A stretch of DNA of 7,692 nt from Syntrophaceae bacterium UBA5619 (GCA_002424545.1 DIKL01000034.1:1-7692); one strand, 5' to 3'. Counted from the stretch's first letter, positions 1 through 6,557 are shown. The notes: generated by a model from the sequence alone, not told the origin. Numbers and translations: made by a program.

Positions 1-795
1 CTGGTTCCAGAGCTTCTCAAAGTCTGTTTTGGCGAGATGCCCCTGGGATGCATCGCCACCAACGGCGTCCGCCGGATCGATCCCGCCGTCGGATACAAGA
101 TCCATATCTCCGTCTGGGGGAACGACGCCACCAGCCTTCGCGTGCGAAAGGCCCCGGAACTGCTGAGCCGGCAGATTGAAAACTACCGCGGAGATCCCCG
201 GGCCGTTTTCGTCTACACCTTCACCCGTGAGAACATCGACGAGGCAGCCGGGGTGGCCGATACGCTTGCGGCCGCCGATTGCCGGATCACCTTCAACGTT
301 TTTTCCTCGCCGGTCGGTTATTCGGGGCCGCTCCGTCATGACTCGGGCTCGCTGGTCCGCACCCGCGAGATGATGGGGGAGATGATGGCCCGGCATCCCG
401 GGCGCGTCCTGTTCTCTCCGTACGGAGCCGTCGCCCATACGCATGAACGGGGACTGCACGATCTGTACGGCTGTTCCTATCCCCGGATGAACACCTCGAC
501 GGAGATCGGTCTGGGACGTTCCTTCCGTCAGTTCCGGGCCGATCTGACCTGGGATCGGGCCGCGGCCTGCTGCGTGCCCGATACGGATTGCGGCGACTGC
601 CGGCATTACGCGGCGGGGAGCGCCGTCGTGACCGCCCGGCTGTACCGGCATGGATCGGATCCTTGGACCTTCCGGTCCTGGCTGGACTATGTGGATACCT
701 ACCTGGCCGTCTGGGTCACGGGATATGAAAAGGGGGAGAATCTCTGTGCGGAAATGGTCTCTCCTCCGGGGTTCTCGGAAATGAGAAAGAGATAA
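1..795 (+). CDS. Radical SAM family protein, C-terminal part (5' end outside window)
   Basis: The frame is open from base 1, so the ATG at base 37 is probably internal and the true start lies upstream. The visible 264 residues align along their length with the next gene from about its residue 91. Shared features are an ATNG strand (gene 2: CATNG), an I-S-(V/L)-WG strand, a (N)Y-x-GDP-x-A turn followed by a Y-T strand, and a C-terminal cysteine set. Here that set is a Cys codon at 472, a Cys pair at 568 and 571, then Cys at 589 and 598 (C-x31-CC-x5-C-x2-C). The CX3CX2C cluster site expected at the N-terminus would be before the window and is not seen. The protein ends in a tail about 20 residues longer than its paralogue's. 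The C-terminal cysteines could ligate an auxiliary Fe-S cluster, as in SPASM/twitch proteins, but the spacing is not canonical. Substrate is unknown. The stop is 2 bp before the next ATG, so the two genes are probably co-translated. Confidence 0.75.
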   Translation: MVPELLKVCFGEMPLGCIATNGVRRIDPAVGYKIHISVWGNDATSLRVRKAPELLSRQIENYRGDPRAVFVYTFTRENIDEAAGVADTLAAADCRITFNVFSSPVGYSGPLRHDSGSLVRTREMMGEMMARHPGRVLFSPYGAVAHTHERGLHDLYGCSYPRMNTSTEIGLGRSFRQFRADLTWDRAAACCVPDTDCGDCRHYAAGSAVVTARLYRHGSDPWTFRSWLDYVDTYLAVWVTGYEKGENLCAEMVSPPGFSEMRKR

Positions 796-797
796 CG

Positions 798-1796
798 ATG
801 CAAACGGTCAGTACGCTGTTGGATAAAGACTGGTACGAGCGATACAAGGCGATATCCCGCCTGAACATCCGCAGTTCCATCTATGATGTCACGAATCGCT
901 GCAACCTGCGCTGCAAGGGGTGTTTTTTCTTTTCCTCCGATGAAGACAAGGCCGCCCCGGAAGAAGAGGATCCGGCGCGGTGGGAAGAATTTGTGGAACG
1001 GGAACGGCAGCGGGGTGTCAACCTGGCCATCCTGATCGGAGGCGAGCCGACCCTCTATCTCGACCGCGTCGAGGCCTTCTACAAGCGACTTCCCACGTAC
1101 TGCGCAACCAACGGCCTGATCAAGATTCCGCGGGATCGGTTTCCCGGGATGATGGTGGGCATCTCCCTCTGGGGCGACGAAGAGGATGAAAAACTTCTCC
1201 GGGGGAAGGACGCCTTTGCCGTCTCCAGCCGGAACTACGCCGGCGACCCCGATGCCTATTACCTCTACACCATCACCCCGCGCCAGCTTGGACGGACGGA
1301 ACGCGTGATCCGGAAGATCGCCGACGCAGGGCTCAAGGTTCACATGCAACTGCTGTCGAATGACGAGGGGGTGGACGGATTTTCCTGGACTCCCTCTCAG
1401 CTCGCCGATATCCGCGTCGAAATGGACGCGATGCTCGATCGCTATCCCGAGACCGTCATCTCCTGTCGCTACTATCACGAGATCATCACAACCGGACGGA
1501 TGCTGGGCCGGCCCTTTTCGTGGAACGAATGCCCCTCCGTGACGGAACCGCTGGACAATCGCACCCCTCGCCCGAAGCGCCTCATCCATTTCATCCGCTG
1601 GGCGGCCGATCTGAAGACGATGCACCGCTGCTGCACGTCGGCCACCCGCGACTGCACGACCTGCAAGGACGGCGCCGCCCACATGAGCTGGGTGATGGTG
1701 AACAAAAGGGCGCACATGCGATCGGCGAAGGATCTCCGGAACTGGATCGAGGTCTATGAGATGTTCGCCAAGCTTTACCGCTTCATCCCCTGGTAG
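798..1796 (+). CDS. Radical SAM protein with C-terminal cysteine motif
   Basis: This is a complete 332-residue protein. C35, C39 and C42 form the CX3CX2C motif that binds the catalytic [4Fe-4S] cluster, within the strand Y-D-V-T-N-R-C. GGEPT at 81-85 is the conserved SAM-contacting motif of the TIM-barrel core. A second cysteine group, C245, C278, C279, C286 and C289, is shared with the upstream paralogue and may hold an auxiliary cluster. Expected chemistry is reductive cleavage of S-adenosylmethionine to a 5'-deoxyadenosyl radical that acts on an unknown substrate. The position next to fatty-acid-type enzymes suggests an acyl chain or lipid head group rather than a peptide, and no precursor peptide gene is seen nearby. 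The ATG follows the upstream stop by 2 bp, with a purine-rich AGAAAGAG just before it. Family assignment is firm; function is unknown. Confidence 0.85.
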   Translation: MQTVSTLLDKDWYERYKAISRLNIRSSIYDVTNRCNLRCKGCFFFSSDEDKAAPEEEDPARWEEFVERERQRGVNLAILIGGEPTLYLDRVEAFYKRLPTYCATNGLIKIPRDRFPGMMVGISLWGDEEDEKLLRGKDAFAVSSRNYAGDPDAYYLYTITPRQLGRTERVIRKIADAGLKVHMQLLSNDEGVDGFSWTPSQLADIRVEMDAMLDRYPETVISCRYYHEIITTGRMLGRPFSWNECPSVTEPLDNRTPRPKRLIHFIRWAADLKTMHRCCTSATRDCTTCKDGAAHMSWVMVNKRAHMRSAKDLRNWIEVYEMFAKLYRFIPW

Positions 1797-1802
1797 CCGG
1801 GC

Positions 1803-1963
1803 AGACTGTTGAAAAATAACCATCTGCTTCGTTTCCCTCATCCTTCGCCGTTCAACGTGCCCAAAAGTACGCCTCACGGCTCAGGATTTATTCCGCTTCG
1901 CTCCATGATTCTGCGAATTCGGGGCCTTGCATCCGGCCATTTGTTGAACAACCTGCAAGCAGG
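1803..1963. repeat. Degenerate inverted-repeat element in the only long gap
   Basis: The 176-bp gap between the radical SAM pair and the first ketosynthase has imperfect terminal inverted repeats. The left arm at about 1806-1828 (CTGTTGAAAAATAACCATC, then TGC) pairs with the right arm at about 1928-1952 (GCATCCGGCCAT, then TTGTTGAAC) at roughly two thirds of positions. The interior has CATCCTTCG, a small palindrome CGTTCAACG (1849-1857) and AAAAGTACGCCTCACGGCTC. From memory this matches a type of short non-coding repeat scattered between genes in deltaproteobacterial genomes, here diverged and with extra sequence in its right half. It has no transposase and no credible ORF, so it could be a MITE- or REP-like remnant. 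It may split the operon or add a folded RNA leader ahead of the ketosynthase. Confidence 0.5.
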
Positions 1964-1964
1964 A
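1961..1964 (+). promoter_or_regulatory. Ribosome binding site of the first ketosynthase
   Basis: AGGA lies 8 nt before the ATG at 1973 and supports that start. It is the right half of a short perfect palindrome, CCTGC-AA-GCAGG (1952-1963), which could pair and partly hide the site in the mRNA. Confidence 0.5.
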
Positions 1965-1972
1965 ATCGTATT

Positions 1973-3223
1973 ATGAAAAATGATAGACCCGTCATTCTCG
2001 GATATGACTGCGTGTCGCCGCTGGGAACGGAGCTGGAAGAGCAGTGGCGCCGGGTCGAGGCAGGAGAGAGCGGCGTGTCGGCGCTGACCCGCTTCCCGCT
2101 TCGCGAGGGATTTCCGGTCCGGATCGCCGGCCAGGTGCCCGAGATCGACACCGCGCCCTATCCGTTTCTCCGGCCCCGCGAGATGGCCCACTGGACCTCC
2201 CCCGTCTTCAAGCATGCGCTGCTTGTGGTTCTGCGCGCCCTGGCACGGTCGGGGATCGACATCACGCCGGAGCTCGCCCCCCGGACGGCCGTCACGTTCA
2301 GCTCCGCGATCGGCGGGCTGGATGCGCTGATCGACGCGGATCGCGTGATGACGGCGATGGGAAAACTTCCTCTCCCGTTCATGAACCCCAATTCCTGCAT
2401 CAACATGGTGGGCGGCAAGGTCGCCATCGCCACCGGGGCGACCGGACCCATCTCGTCGATCGTGACCGCCTGCGCCACCGGGAGCAGTTCACTGGTCCTC
2501 GGGGCGATGTTCATCGCCCAGGGAATGGCCGATCTCGTCATTTGCGGGGCCGTGGACTTCCCGCTGGTGGAGCCGATCGTGGCCGGATTTGCGACGATGA
2601 ACGGGGCGTACCGTCCCAAGGAAGGAGAAGAGCCCGTACCGCCGCAGGCCGCCAGTTGCCCTTTTTCGCTGTCCCGGCGGGGCTTCGTCGTTTCCGAAGG
2701 GGCCGGCTGCATCCTGCTGGCTTCGCGTGCATTTGCCGCGGCCCATGGCCTGAACTATGGGATTGAACTGGCCGGATGGGGGATGACCGCCGACGCCCAT
2801 CACGTCGTGGCCCCCAACCCCGTAACGGTGCGGAGGTGCATCGAGGAAGCGATCCGCCACGCCGGAATCGATCCCGCCGACATCGATTCGGTCAACGCCC
2901 ACGCCGCTTCGACGAAGGTCGGGGACCGGGTGGAGTCGGATGTGCTGAGAGAGGTGTTCGCCGTTGGGGTGCCGCCGGTTTCGGCCGGCAAGTCGCAGCT
3001 CGGCCACGCGATGGGGGCTTCCAGCGCCGTCGAATCGATCCTGGCGATCGAGGGGATGCGCCGGGGAGTGCTTCTGCCCACGATCAACCACCGGCCGGAC
3101 CCCTTGATTCCGCTGGATTGCGTGGCGGAAGGCGCACGCACCCTGGATCAGGAGTTCGTCCTGAAGAACGCCTTCGGATTCGGGGGATGCAACACCTGTC
3201 TTGTATTTCGCCGCGTCAACTGA
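1973..3223 (+). CDS. FabF-like 3-oxoacyl-ACP synthase (ketosynthase 1)
   Basis: This 416-residue protein has the usual length of KAS II/FabF enzymes, which condense an acyl thioester with malonyl-ACP to lengthen a chain by two carbons. The thiolase-fold catalytic triad is complete: C167 in TACATGS, H310 in NAHAAST and H345 in GHAMGA, with the conserved K340 five residues before H345. The C-terminal NAFGFGG loop (399-405) corresponds to the FabF gating loop. Departures from the norm are NAHAAST where most enzymes have NxHGTST, and GGCNTC near the end where GGTN is usual. It is clearly related to the next gene; both carry the same 10-residue string LLPTINHRPD. The first residues, MKNDRPVILGYDCVSPLG, start directly with the FabF N-terminal strand, which supports the ATG. 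Cytosolic. Context indicates a specialised chain-building role rather than housekeeping fatty acid synthesis. Confidence 0.9.
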   Translation: MKNDRPVILGYDCVSPLGTELEEQWRRVEAGESGVSALTRFPLREGFPVRIAGQVPEIDTAPYPFLRPREMAHWTSPVFKHALLVVLRALARSGIDITPELAPRTAVTFSSAIGGLDALIDADRVMTAMGKLPLPFMNPNSCINMVGGKVAIATGATGPISSIVTACATGSSSLVLGAMFIAQGMADLVICGAVDFPLVEPIVAGFATMNGAYRPKEGEEPVPPQAASCPFSLSRRGFVVSEGAGCILLASRAFAAAHGLNYGIELAGWGMTADAHHVVAPNPVTVRRCIEEAIRHAGIDPADIDSVNAHAASTKVGDRVESDVLREVFAVGVPPVSAGKSQLGHAMGASSAVESILAIEGMRRGVLLPTINHRPDPLIPLDCVAEGARTLDQEFVLKNAFGFGGCNTCLVFRRVN

Positions 3224-3268
3224 TATGCACACACGCGGCGGCAAGCCGGGCAACGGGATGATGAGACG

Positions 3269-4534
3269 ATGAGGGCGCCGGAGAACAGAAAAGTATTCGT
3301 GATCGGTTACGGGGTGGCCACCCCGCTGGGGCGGACCTTCGCCGAAACCTGGGAGCATGCCGTCCGCGGCGATGCCGGTTTCCGGAAGGTCACGCGCTGC
3401 AAGGTGGAAACGGTCTGCAACGTGGTCGGGGAGATCCCGGACTGGAATCCCCGGGAGCTCGATTTCGTCGATGAGAGGGAGGCGTACAACTGGAACGCCG
3501 GTTTTGTCCTGCTGACGATGGCGGTTTGTCGTGAGGCGCTGATCGATGCCGGTCTGCCGATGAACGACGAAACGGCCCCGCGAACCGCCTGTCTGATCGG
3601 TTCGGCGATCAACGGGGTGGACGCGTTCCGGAAGGCGATGGTGAACCTTTGGGAAAAGGGGCCGCTGAAGATCAGTCCCTACCTGTTGCCGAACCTCTGC
3701 GCGAATCTCCCCTCGGGGAAGGCGGGGATGCTGCTGGGATTCACCGGGCCGGTCTTCTCCCCCCAGGGGGCCTGCGCTTCCGGCAACCATGCCGTCGGCA
3801 TCGGGGCTCGGATGATCCGCGACGGGGACTGTGATTTTGTGCTGGCCGGAGGGGTGGATACCCCCATCCTGCCGGAGATCATCCACGGCTTCCACAACAT
3901 GAACGCGACCGTCAAGATCCTTCCGGGGGACCGCGCCTTTCAAGACCCCACGCAGGCCTCCCGCCCGTTCAGCGCGGATCGGCGCGGTTTTGTCCTCTCC
4001 GAGGGGGCGGGCGTCATCGTGCTCGCGGCCGAGGAGATGATCGCCCGCCATGGGCTTTCCGCGCGGGCCGAGGTCCTGGGTGTCGGCTGGACCTCCGACG
4101 CCTATCACTTCACCAGCCCGAACCGTGAAACGATCATCCGGGCAATCCGGGAGGCGCTCGCCGACGCGGGACTCGATCCCGCGGACATCGGCTACATCAA
4201 CACCCACGGCACCTCCACGCAAAAGGGCGATCTGGCCGAGATCGACTGCCTGCGGGCCGCCTTCGGCAAGGCGCTGGAAAAAATCCCGCTGTCGTCCAAC
4301 AAATCCCAGATCGGCCACACCCTCGGCGCCGCCGCCGCCATCGAAGGGGCCCTGACCATCGAGGGGATGCGTCGGGGCATTCTGCTGCCCACGATCAATC
4401 ACCGGCCGGATCCTCGTTTTGCCGACATCGACTGCGTGCCCGATACGGCCCGCCGGCAGCCCCATGAACTGGCCCTCTCCAACGCCTTCGGCTTCGGGGG
4501 GACGAACTGCTGCATCATTTTCCGGGGGGTTTGA
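3269..4534 (+). CDS. FabF-like 3-oxoacyl-ACP synthase (ketosynthase 2)
   Basis: This 421-residue condensing enzyme is a paralogue of the gene before it. It has the full triad: C169 in GACASGN, H313 in NTHGTST and H350 in GHTLGA, plus K345. NAFGFGGTN at 405-413 is the canonical gating loop. Because the active-site Cys is present in both paralogues, the pair does not look like a ketosynthase/chain-length-factor heterodimer, where one partner lacks it. The two enzymes may act at different chain lengths or substrates, or form a mixed dimer. The ATG at 3269 is 45 bp after the previous stop; two earlier ATGs at 3258 and 3261 are out of frame, and no strong Shine-Dalgarno sequence is visible. The encoded start RKVFVIGYGVATPLG matches the FabF N-terminal strand. 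The stop (4532-4534) is 1 bp before the thioesterase ATG. Confidence 0.9.
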   Translation: MRAPENRKVFVIGYGVATPLGRTFAETWEHAVRGDAGFRKVTRCKVETVCNVVGEIPDWNPRELDFVDEREAYNWNAGFVLLTMAVCREALIDAGLPMNDETAPRTACLIGSAINGVDAFRKAMVNLWEKGPLKISPYLLPNLCANLPSGKAGMLLGFTGPVFSPQGACASGNHAVGIGARMIRDGDCDFVLAGGVDTPILPEIIHGFHNMNATVKILPGDRAFQDPTQASRPFSADRRGFVLSEGAGVIVLAAEEMIARHGLSARAEVLGVGWTSDAYHFTSPNRETIIRAIREALADAGLDPADIGYINTHGTSTQKGDLAEIDCLRAAFGKALEKIPLSSNKSQIGHTLGAAAAIEGALTIEGMRRGILLPTINHRPDPRFADIDCVPDTARRQPHELALSNAFGFGGTNCCIIFRGV

Positions 4535-4535
4535 G

Positions 4536-5027
4536 ATGAAACCGAAACCGTTCCGGCCGGAACCCTATGGCGAGGACGGGCGTTATGTCCGCGACCGGGC
4601 GACGGGGCTCGTCTGGCACCGTTGCGGAAACCGGACGCTTTATGCCGACACGGACCGCTCCTCCGTCGTCTATCATGCCAATTACCTGAGATATTTCGAA
4701 CTGGGCCGCGCTTCCCTGATGCGCGACGCGGCCTATCCCTACCGCGAGATCGAGGCGGACGGATATGTCTATCCGATCATCGAGATGGGCATCCGGTTCC
4801 AGGAATCCCTACGCTACGACGATCCGATGTGGGTCCACACCCGGCCGGCCGAGCTGGAACGGGTGAGGCTCCGGTTCGAATATGTCATCACCCATGCGGA
4901 GACGGGCGCCGACGTCTGCCGCGGATTCACGCTGCACTGCGCGCTGAACGCCCGGGGCATTCCGGTGGCCGTCGATCCGAAGACCGTGCAGTTATGGAAA
5001 ACCTTTCCGAACCCGTCGAAAAAATAG
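4536..5027 (+). CDS. Hotdog-fold acyl-CoA/ACP thioesterase (4HBT/YbgC-like)
   Basis: This 163-residue protein carries the 4-hydroxybenzoyl-CoA thioesterase signature YADTDRSSVVYHANYLRYFE at about residues 36-55. D40 corresponds to the catalytic Asp and H47 to the His of the YbgC-type motif. These enzymes hydrolyse acyl-CoA or acyl-ACP thioesters. Here it could release the finished chain or edit stalled intermediates. About 20-30 residues precede the hotdog core, more than in YbgC, and they are charged with no signal peptide. The ATG at 4536 was chosen because it comes just after the ketosynthase stop, behind a G-rich run (4524-4529). The same frame is open back to an ATG at 4419, but that would put 39 residues inside the ketosynthase gene. 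The 3' end overlaps the dehydratase gene by 34 bp. A tol-pal role, as for YbgC, is unlikely given the neighbours. Confidence 0.85.
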   Translation: MKPKPFRPEPYGEDGRYVRDRATGLVWHRCGNRTLYADTDRSSVVYHANYLRYFELGRASLMRDAAYPYREIEADGYVYPIIEMGIRFQESLRYDDPMWVHTRPAELERVRLRFEYVITHAETGADVCRGFTLHCALNARGIPVAVDPKTVQLWKTFPNPSKK

Positions 5028-5956
5028 CGACTCCGCTGGCGATCCCCGTGCCGTCCTATCTGCGCGATCATCATGTCGGGAACCGCGTGGTGCTGCCCGC
5101 CGTGGAAGCGTTGCGGATCGCGGCGCATTCCGGGCCCGCAACCGGGGATACCGATCTCCGCCGCCAGGAGCGGGCCGTGTTCCGTCATCCGCTGGTGATC
5201 GATTCCGGCGCCGCGGAGATTCGGGCGGTGCATGAGCAGGAACGGTATGCCGACGGCCGCCGCTTCTCCCGGCTGACGACCCTGCTTTCGGGCCGAAGGA
5301 TGTCATTCACCCGCCGAGTCGAGCATCTCTCCGTCTGGTTTGCGGCGGCGGATCGTGAGGCGGGGCAGGGGGCGCGGAGCGGGACCGGTCTTCCATCGGA
5401 ACCGGGACGGGTTCGGCGAGGGCCGTTCGAATCGGGGGAAGATTTCGGGCCGGGAATCGATGCTCCAGCGGACGCGGACGATCCGACCCCGATCAGGGGG
5501 ACGATGTTCCGGGTGCCCGCCGAGCGCCTCTATGCCGATCTTGTCCCGTTCGGTCCGGCCTACCGCAATGTGCGGGGAGACGTTTTCCTGACGGAAGTGG
5601 GCGTTCGGGCGACCGTCTCCGGAGGCGATTTTCCCGAAGCGGTCGATCGGCTCGGATCCCCCTTCCCGCTGGACGCGGCGATGCATGCGGCCTGCGCCTG
5701 GGGACAGCGGTACCGGAACCGTGTCGTTTTCCCGGTGGGGTTCGACCGGCGCGAGATCATTTTCCCGACCCGCGCCGGGGAGATCTATTCCTGCCGGATC
5801 AGGCCTCTTCCGGACGATGGGTCTCTCCTTCGCTTCGATGTCCGGATTTTCGGACCGGACCGGCGGCCGGTCGAGACGATCCGCGGCCTCGCGATGAAGG
5901 AGATCTTTGGGGGGAAACTTGTCGTGCCCGCCTGGATCGGGGAGGGAATTCGATGA
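4994..5956 (+). CDS. Stand-alone polyketide-synthase-type dehydratase (double hotdog)
   Basis: This 320-residue protein resembles the PS-DH dehydratase domain of modular polyketide synthases but is encoded as a separate protein. The N-terminal hotdog has DHHVGNRVVLP at 25-35, equivalent to the DHxVxGxxxLPG motif with catalytic H26. The C-terminal hotdog has FGPAYRNVRGD (186-196) and FPLDAAMHAA (224-233), equivalent to the (L)LDxxxH/Q motif with catalytic D227, followed by VVFPVGFDRREI. Residues about 118-168 are a Gly/Asp/Arg-rich, low-complexity linker between the two halves. The expected reaction is loss of water from a 3-hydroxyacyl-ACP to give the 2-enoyl chain. The ATG at 4994 overlaps the thioesterase gene by 34 bp and has only a weak GAAGA ahead of it, so translation is probably coupled. 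An in-frame GTG at 5048 would also keep the core but has no better binding site. Confidence 0.8.
   Translation: MENLSEPVEKIATPLAIPVPSYLRDHHVGNRVVLPAVEALRIAAHSGPATGDTDLRRQERAVFRHPLVIDSGAAEIRAVHEQERYADGRRFSRLTTLLSGRRMSFTRRVEHLSVWFAAADREAGQGARSGTGLPSEPGRVRRGPFESGEDFGPGIDAPADADDPTPIRGTMFRVPAERLYADLVPFGPAYRNVRGDVFLTEVGVRATVSGGDFPEAVDRLGSPFPLDAAMHAACAWGQRYRNRVVFPVGFDRREIIFPTRAGEIYSCRIRPLPDDGSLLRFDVRIFGPDRRPVETIRGLAMKEIFGGKLVVPAWIGEGIR
5941..5946 (+). promoter_or_regulatory. Strong ribosome binding site for the PlsY-like gene
   Basis: GGAGGG ends 6 nt before the ATG at 5953, inside the end of the dehydratase gene. It fixes the start, which overlaps the dehydratase stop in an ATGA arrangement. Confidence 0.6.
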
Positions 5957-6531
5957 TCCTGATCCTATTGATCCTTCTCGGCTATTTGGCCGGTTCGGTC
6001 AATTTCGCGATTATCCTGCTGAGGCTGCTGGGCCGGGAAGACCCGCGGACGCGGTTCAGCGGGAACGCCGGGACGATGAACGTCCGGCGCCAGGCGGGAA
6101 AGGGTTGGGCGTCCGTCGTTCTGCTGCTGCACGTCGGGCGCGCCGCGGCGCTGGCGGCACTGGCCCTGTATCTGCTGCCCGCCGCGCTGGTCCCCTGGGT
6201 CGGAACGGCATTGGTCCTGGGGAACCGTTTTCCCTGTTTCCATCGGTTCCGGGGCGGAAAGGGGGTCGCCTCGTTCCTGGGATTTACGATTCCGCTCGCC
6301 CCCTGGGGCGTTGTCCTGTCGTGTCTGGTCTGGGTCATCCTGTACCGGATCGTCCCGATCCCGTTCATCGCGTCGTTTGGCATGATTCTGATCTTGGGCG
6401 GGGCGACGGTCATCGCCAACGATCCCCAGGCCGCGCTGATTGTCGGAACGGCGGCGACCATGCTGTTGATTTTCTTCAACCACCGGAAAAATGTCGACCG
6501 GTGGCTTGCCGATCGCCGACAAAAAGGATAA
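5953..6531 (+). CDS. PlsY-like glycerol-3-phosphate acyltransferase, divergent
   Basis: This 192-residue integral membrane protein has about six hydrophobic segments (roughly 1-27, 53-73, 75-90, 112-131, 137-153, 158-176). PlsY moves an acyl group from acyl-phosphate to glycerol-3-phosphate, the first step of phospholipid synthesis in many bacteria. Recognisable motifs are YLAGSVNFA (11-19), SGNAGTMNVRR (37-46), FPCFHRFRGGKGVAS (93-107) and a C-terminal HRKN (177-180). Several family positions differ. The usual His of GHxFP is N91. The LLDxxKG loop reads LLHVGRA (58-64), and the Glu that normally follows the HKxN motif is missing. These changes, plus its place in a biosynthetic operon, suggest a specialised paralogue that acylates a lipid acceptor with the pathway product, with an altered acyl donor or acceptor. 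Loss of activity cannot be excluded. It overlaps the dehydratase by 4 bp (ATGA). Confidence 0.8.
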   Translation: MILILLILLGYLAGSVNFAIILLRLLGREDPRTRFSGNAGTMNVRRQAGKGWASVVLLLHVGRAAALAALALYLLPAALVPWVGTALVLGNRFPCFHRFRGGKGVASFLGFTIPLAPWGVVLSCLVWVILYRIVPIPFIASFGMILILGGATVIANDPQAALIVGTAATMLLIFFNHRKNVDRWLADRRQKG

Positions 6532-6547
6532 AGCACCTCAGGGAGGC

Positions 6548-6551
6548 AGGA
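6548..6551 (+). promoter_or_regulatory. Ribosome binding site for the B12 radical SAM gene
   Basis: AGGA lies 6 nt before the ATG at 6558, with GGGAGG (6541-6546) just upstream. No other in-frame start precedes it, so it decides the start. The context GGAATTCG also occurs before the PlsY-like gene. Confidence 0.55.
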
Positions 6552-6557
6552 ATTCGC

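Noticed and set aside
37..795. ATG at 37 as the true start of the first gene
   Set aside because: The frame is open to base 1, and the codons before 37 continue the alignment with the paralogue, so this is an internal Met.
1..1796. RiPP-type locus (radical SAM peptide maturases)
   Set aside because: No short precursor peptide ORF, RRE-like domain, protease or transporter is seen, and the neighbours are acyl-chain enzymes.
699..1877. 392-residue open frame on the minus strand
   Set aside because: It is antisense to the complete radical SAM gene and has no recognisable domain; GC-rich shadow.
1944..1974. Sigma-70-like TTGAAC and TATTAT promoter before ketosynthase 1
   Set aside because: The spacer would be 19 bp and the -10 box would overlap the start codon, leaving no room for the visible ribosome binding site.
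2489..4465. 658-residue open frame on the minus strand
   Set aside because: It lies antisense to two ketosynthases with intact catalytic motifs, is rich in Arg, Gly, Pro and His with no family motif, and is typical of reverse frames in GC-rich genes.
4419..4535. Upstream start for the thioesterase
   Set aside because: It would encode 39 Pro/Ser-rich residues inside the ketosynthase C-terminus with no homology to hotdog proteins; the ATG at 4536 fits the operon spacing.
4622..4993. Upstream start for the dehydratase
   Set aside because: This part of the frame is fully inside the thioesterase gene and encodes Arg-rich sequence without dehydratase motifs; the core starts near 5057.
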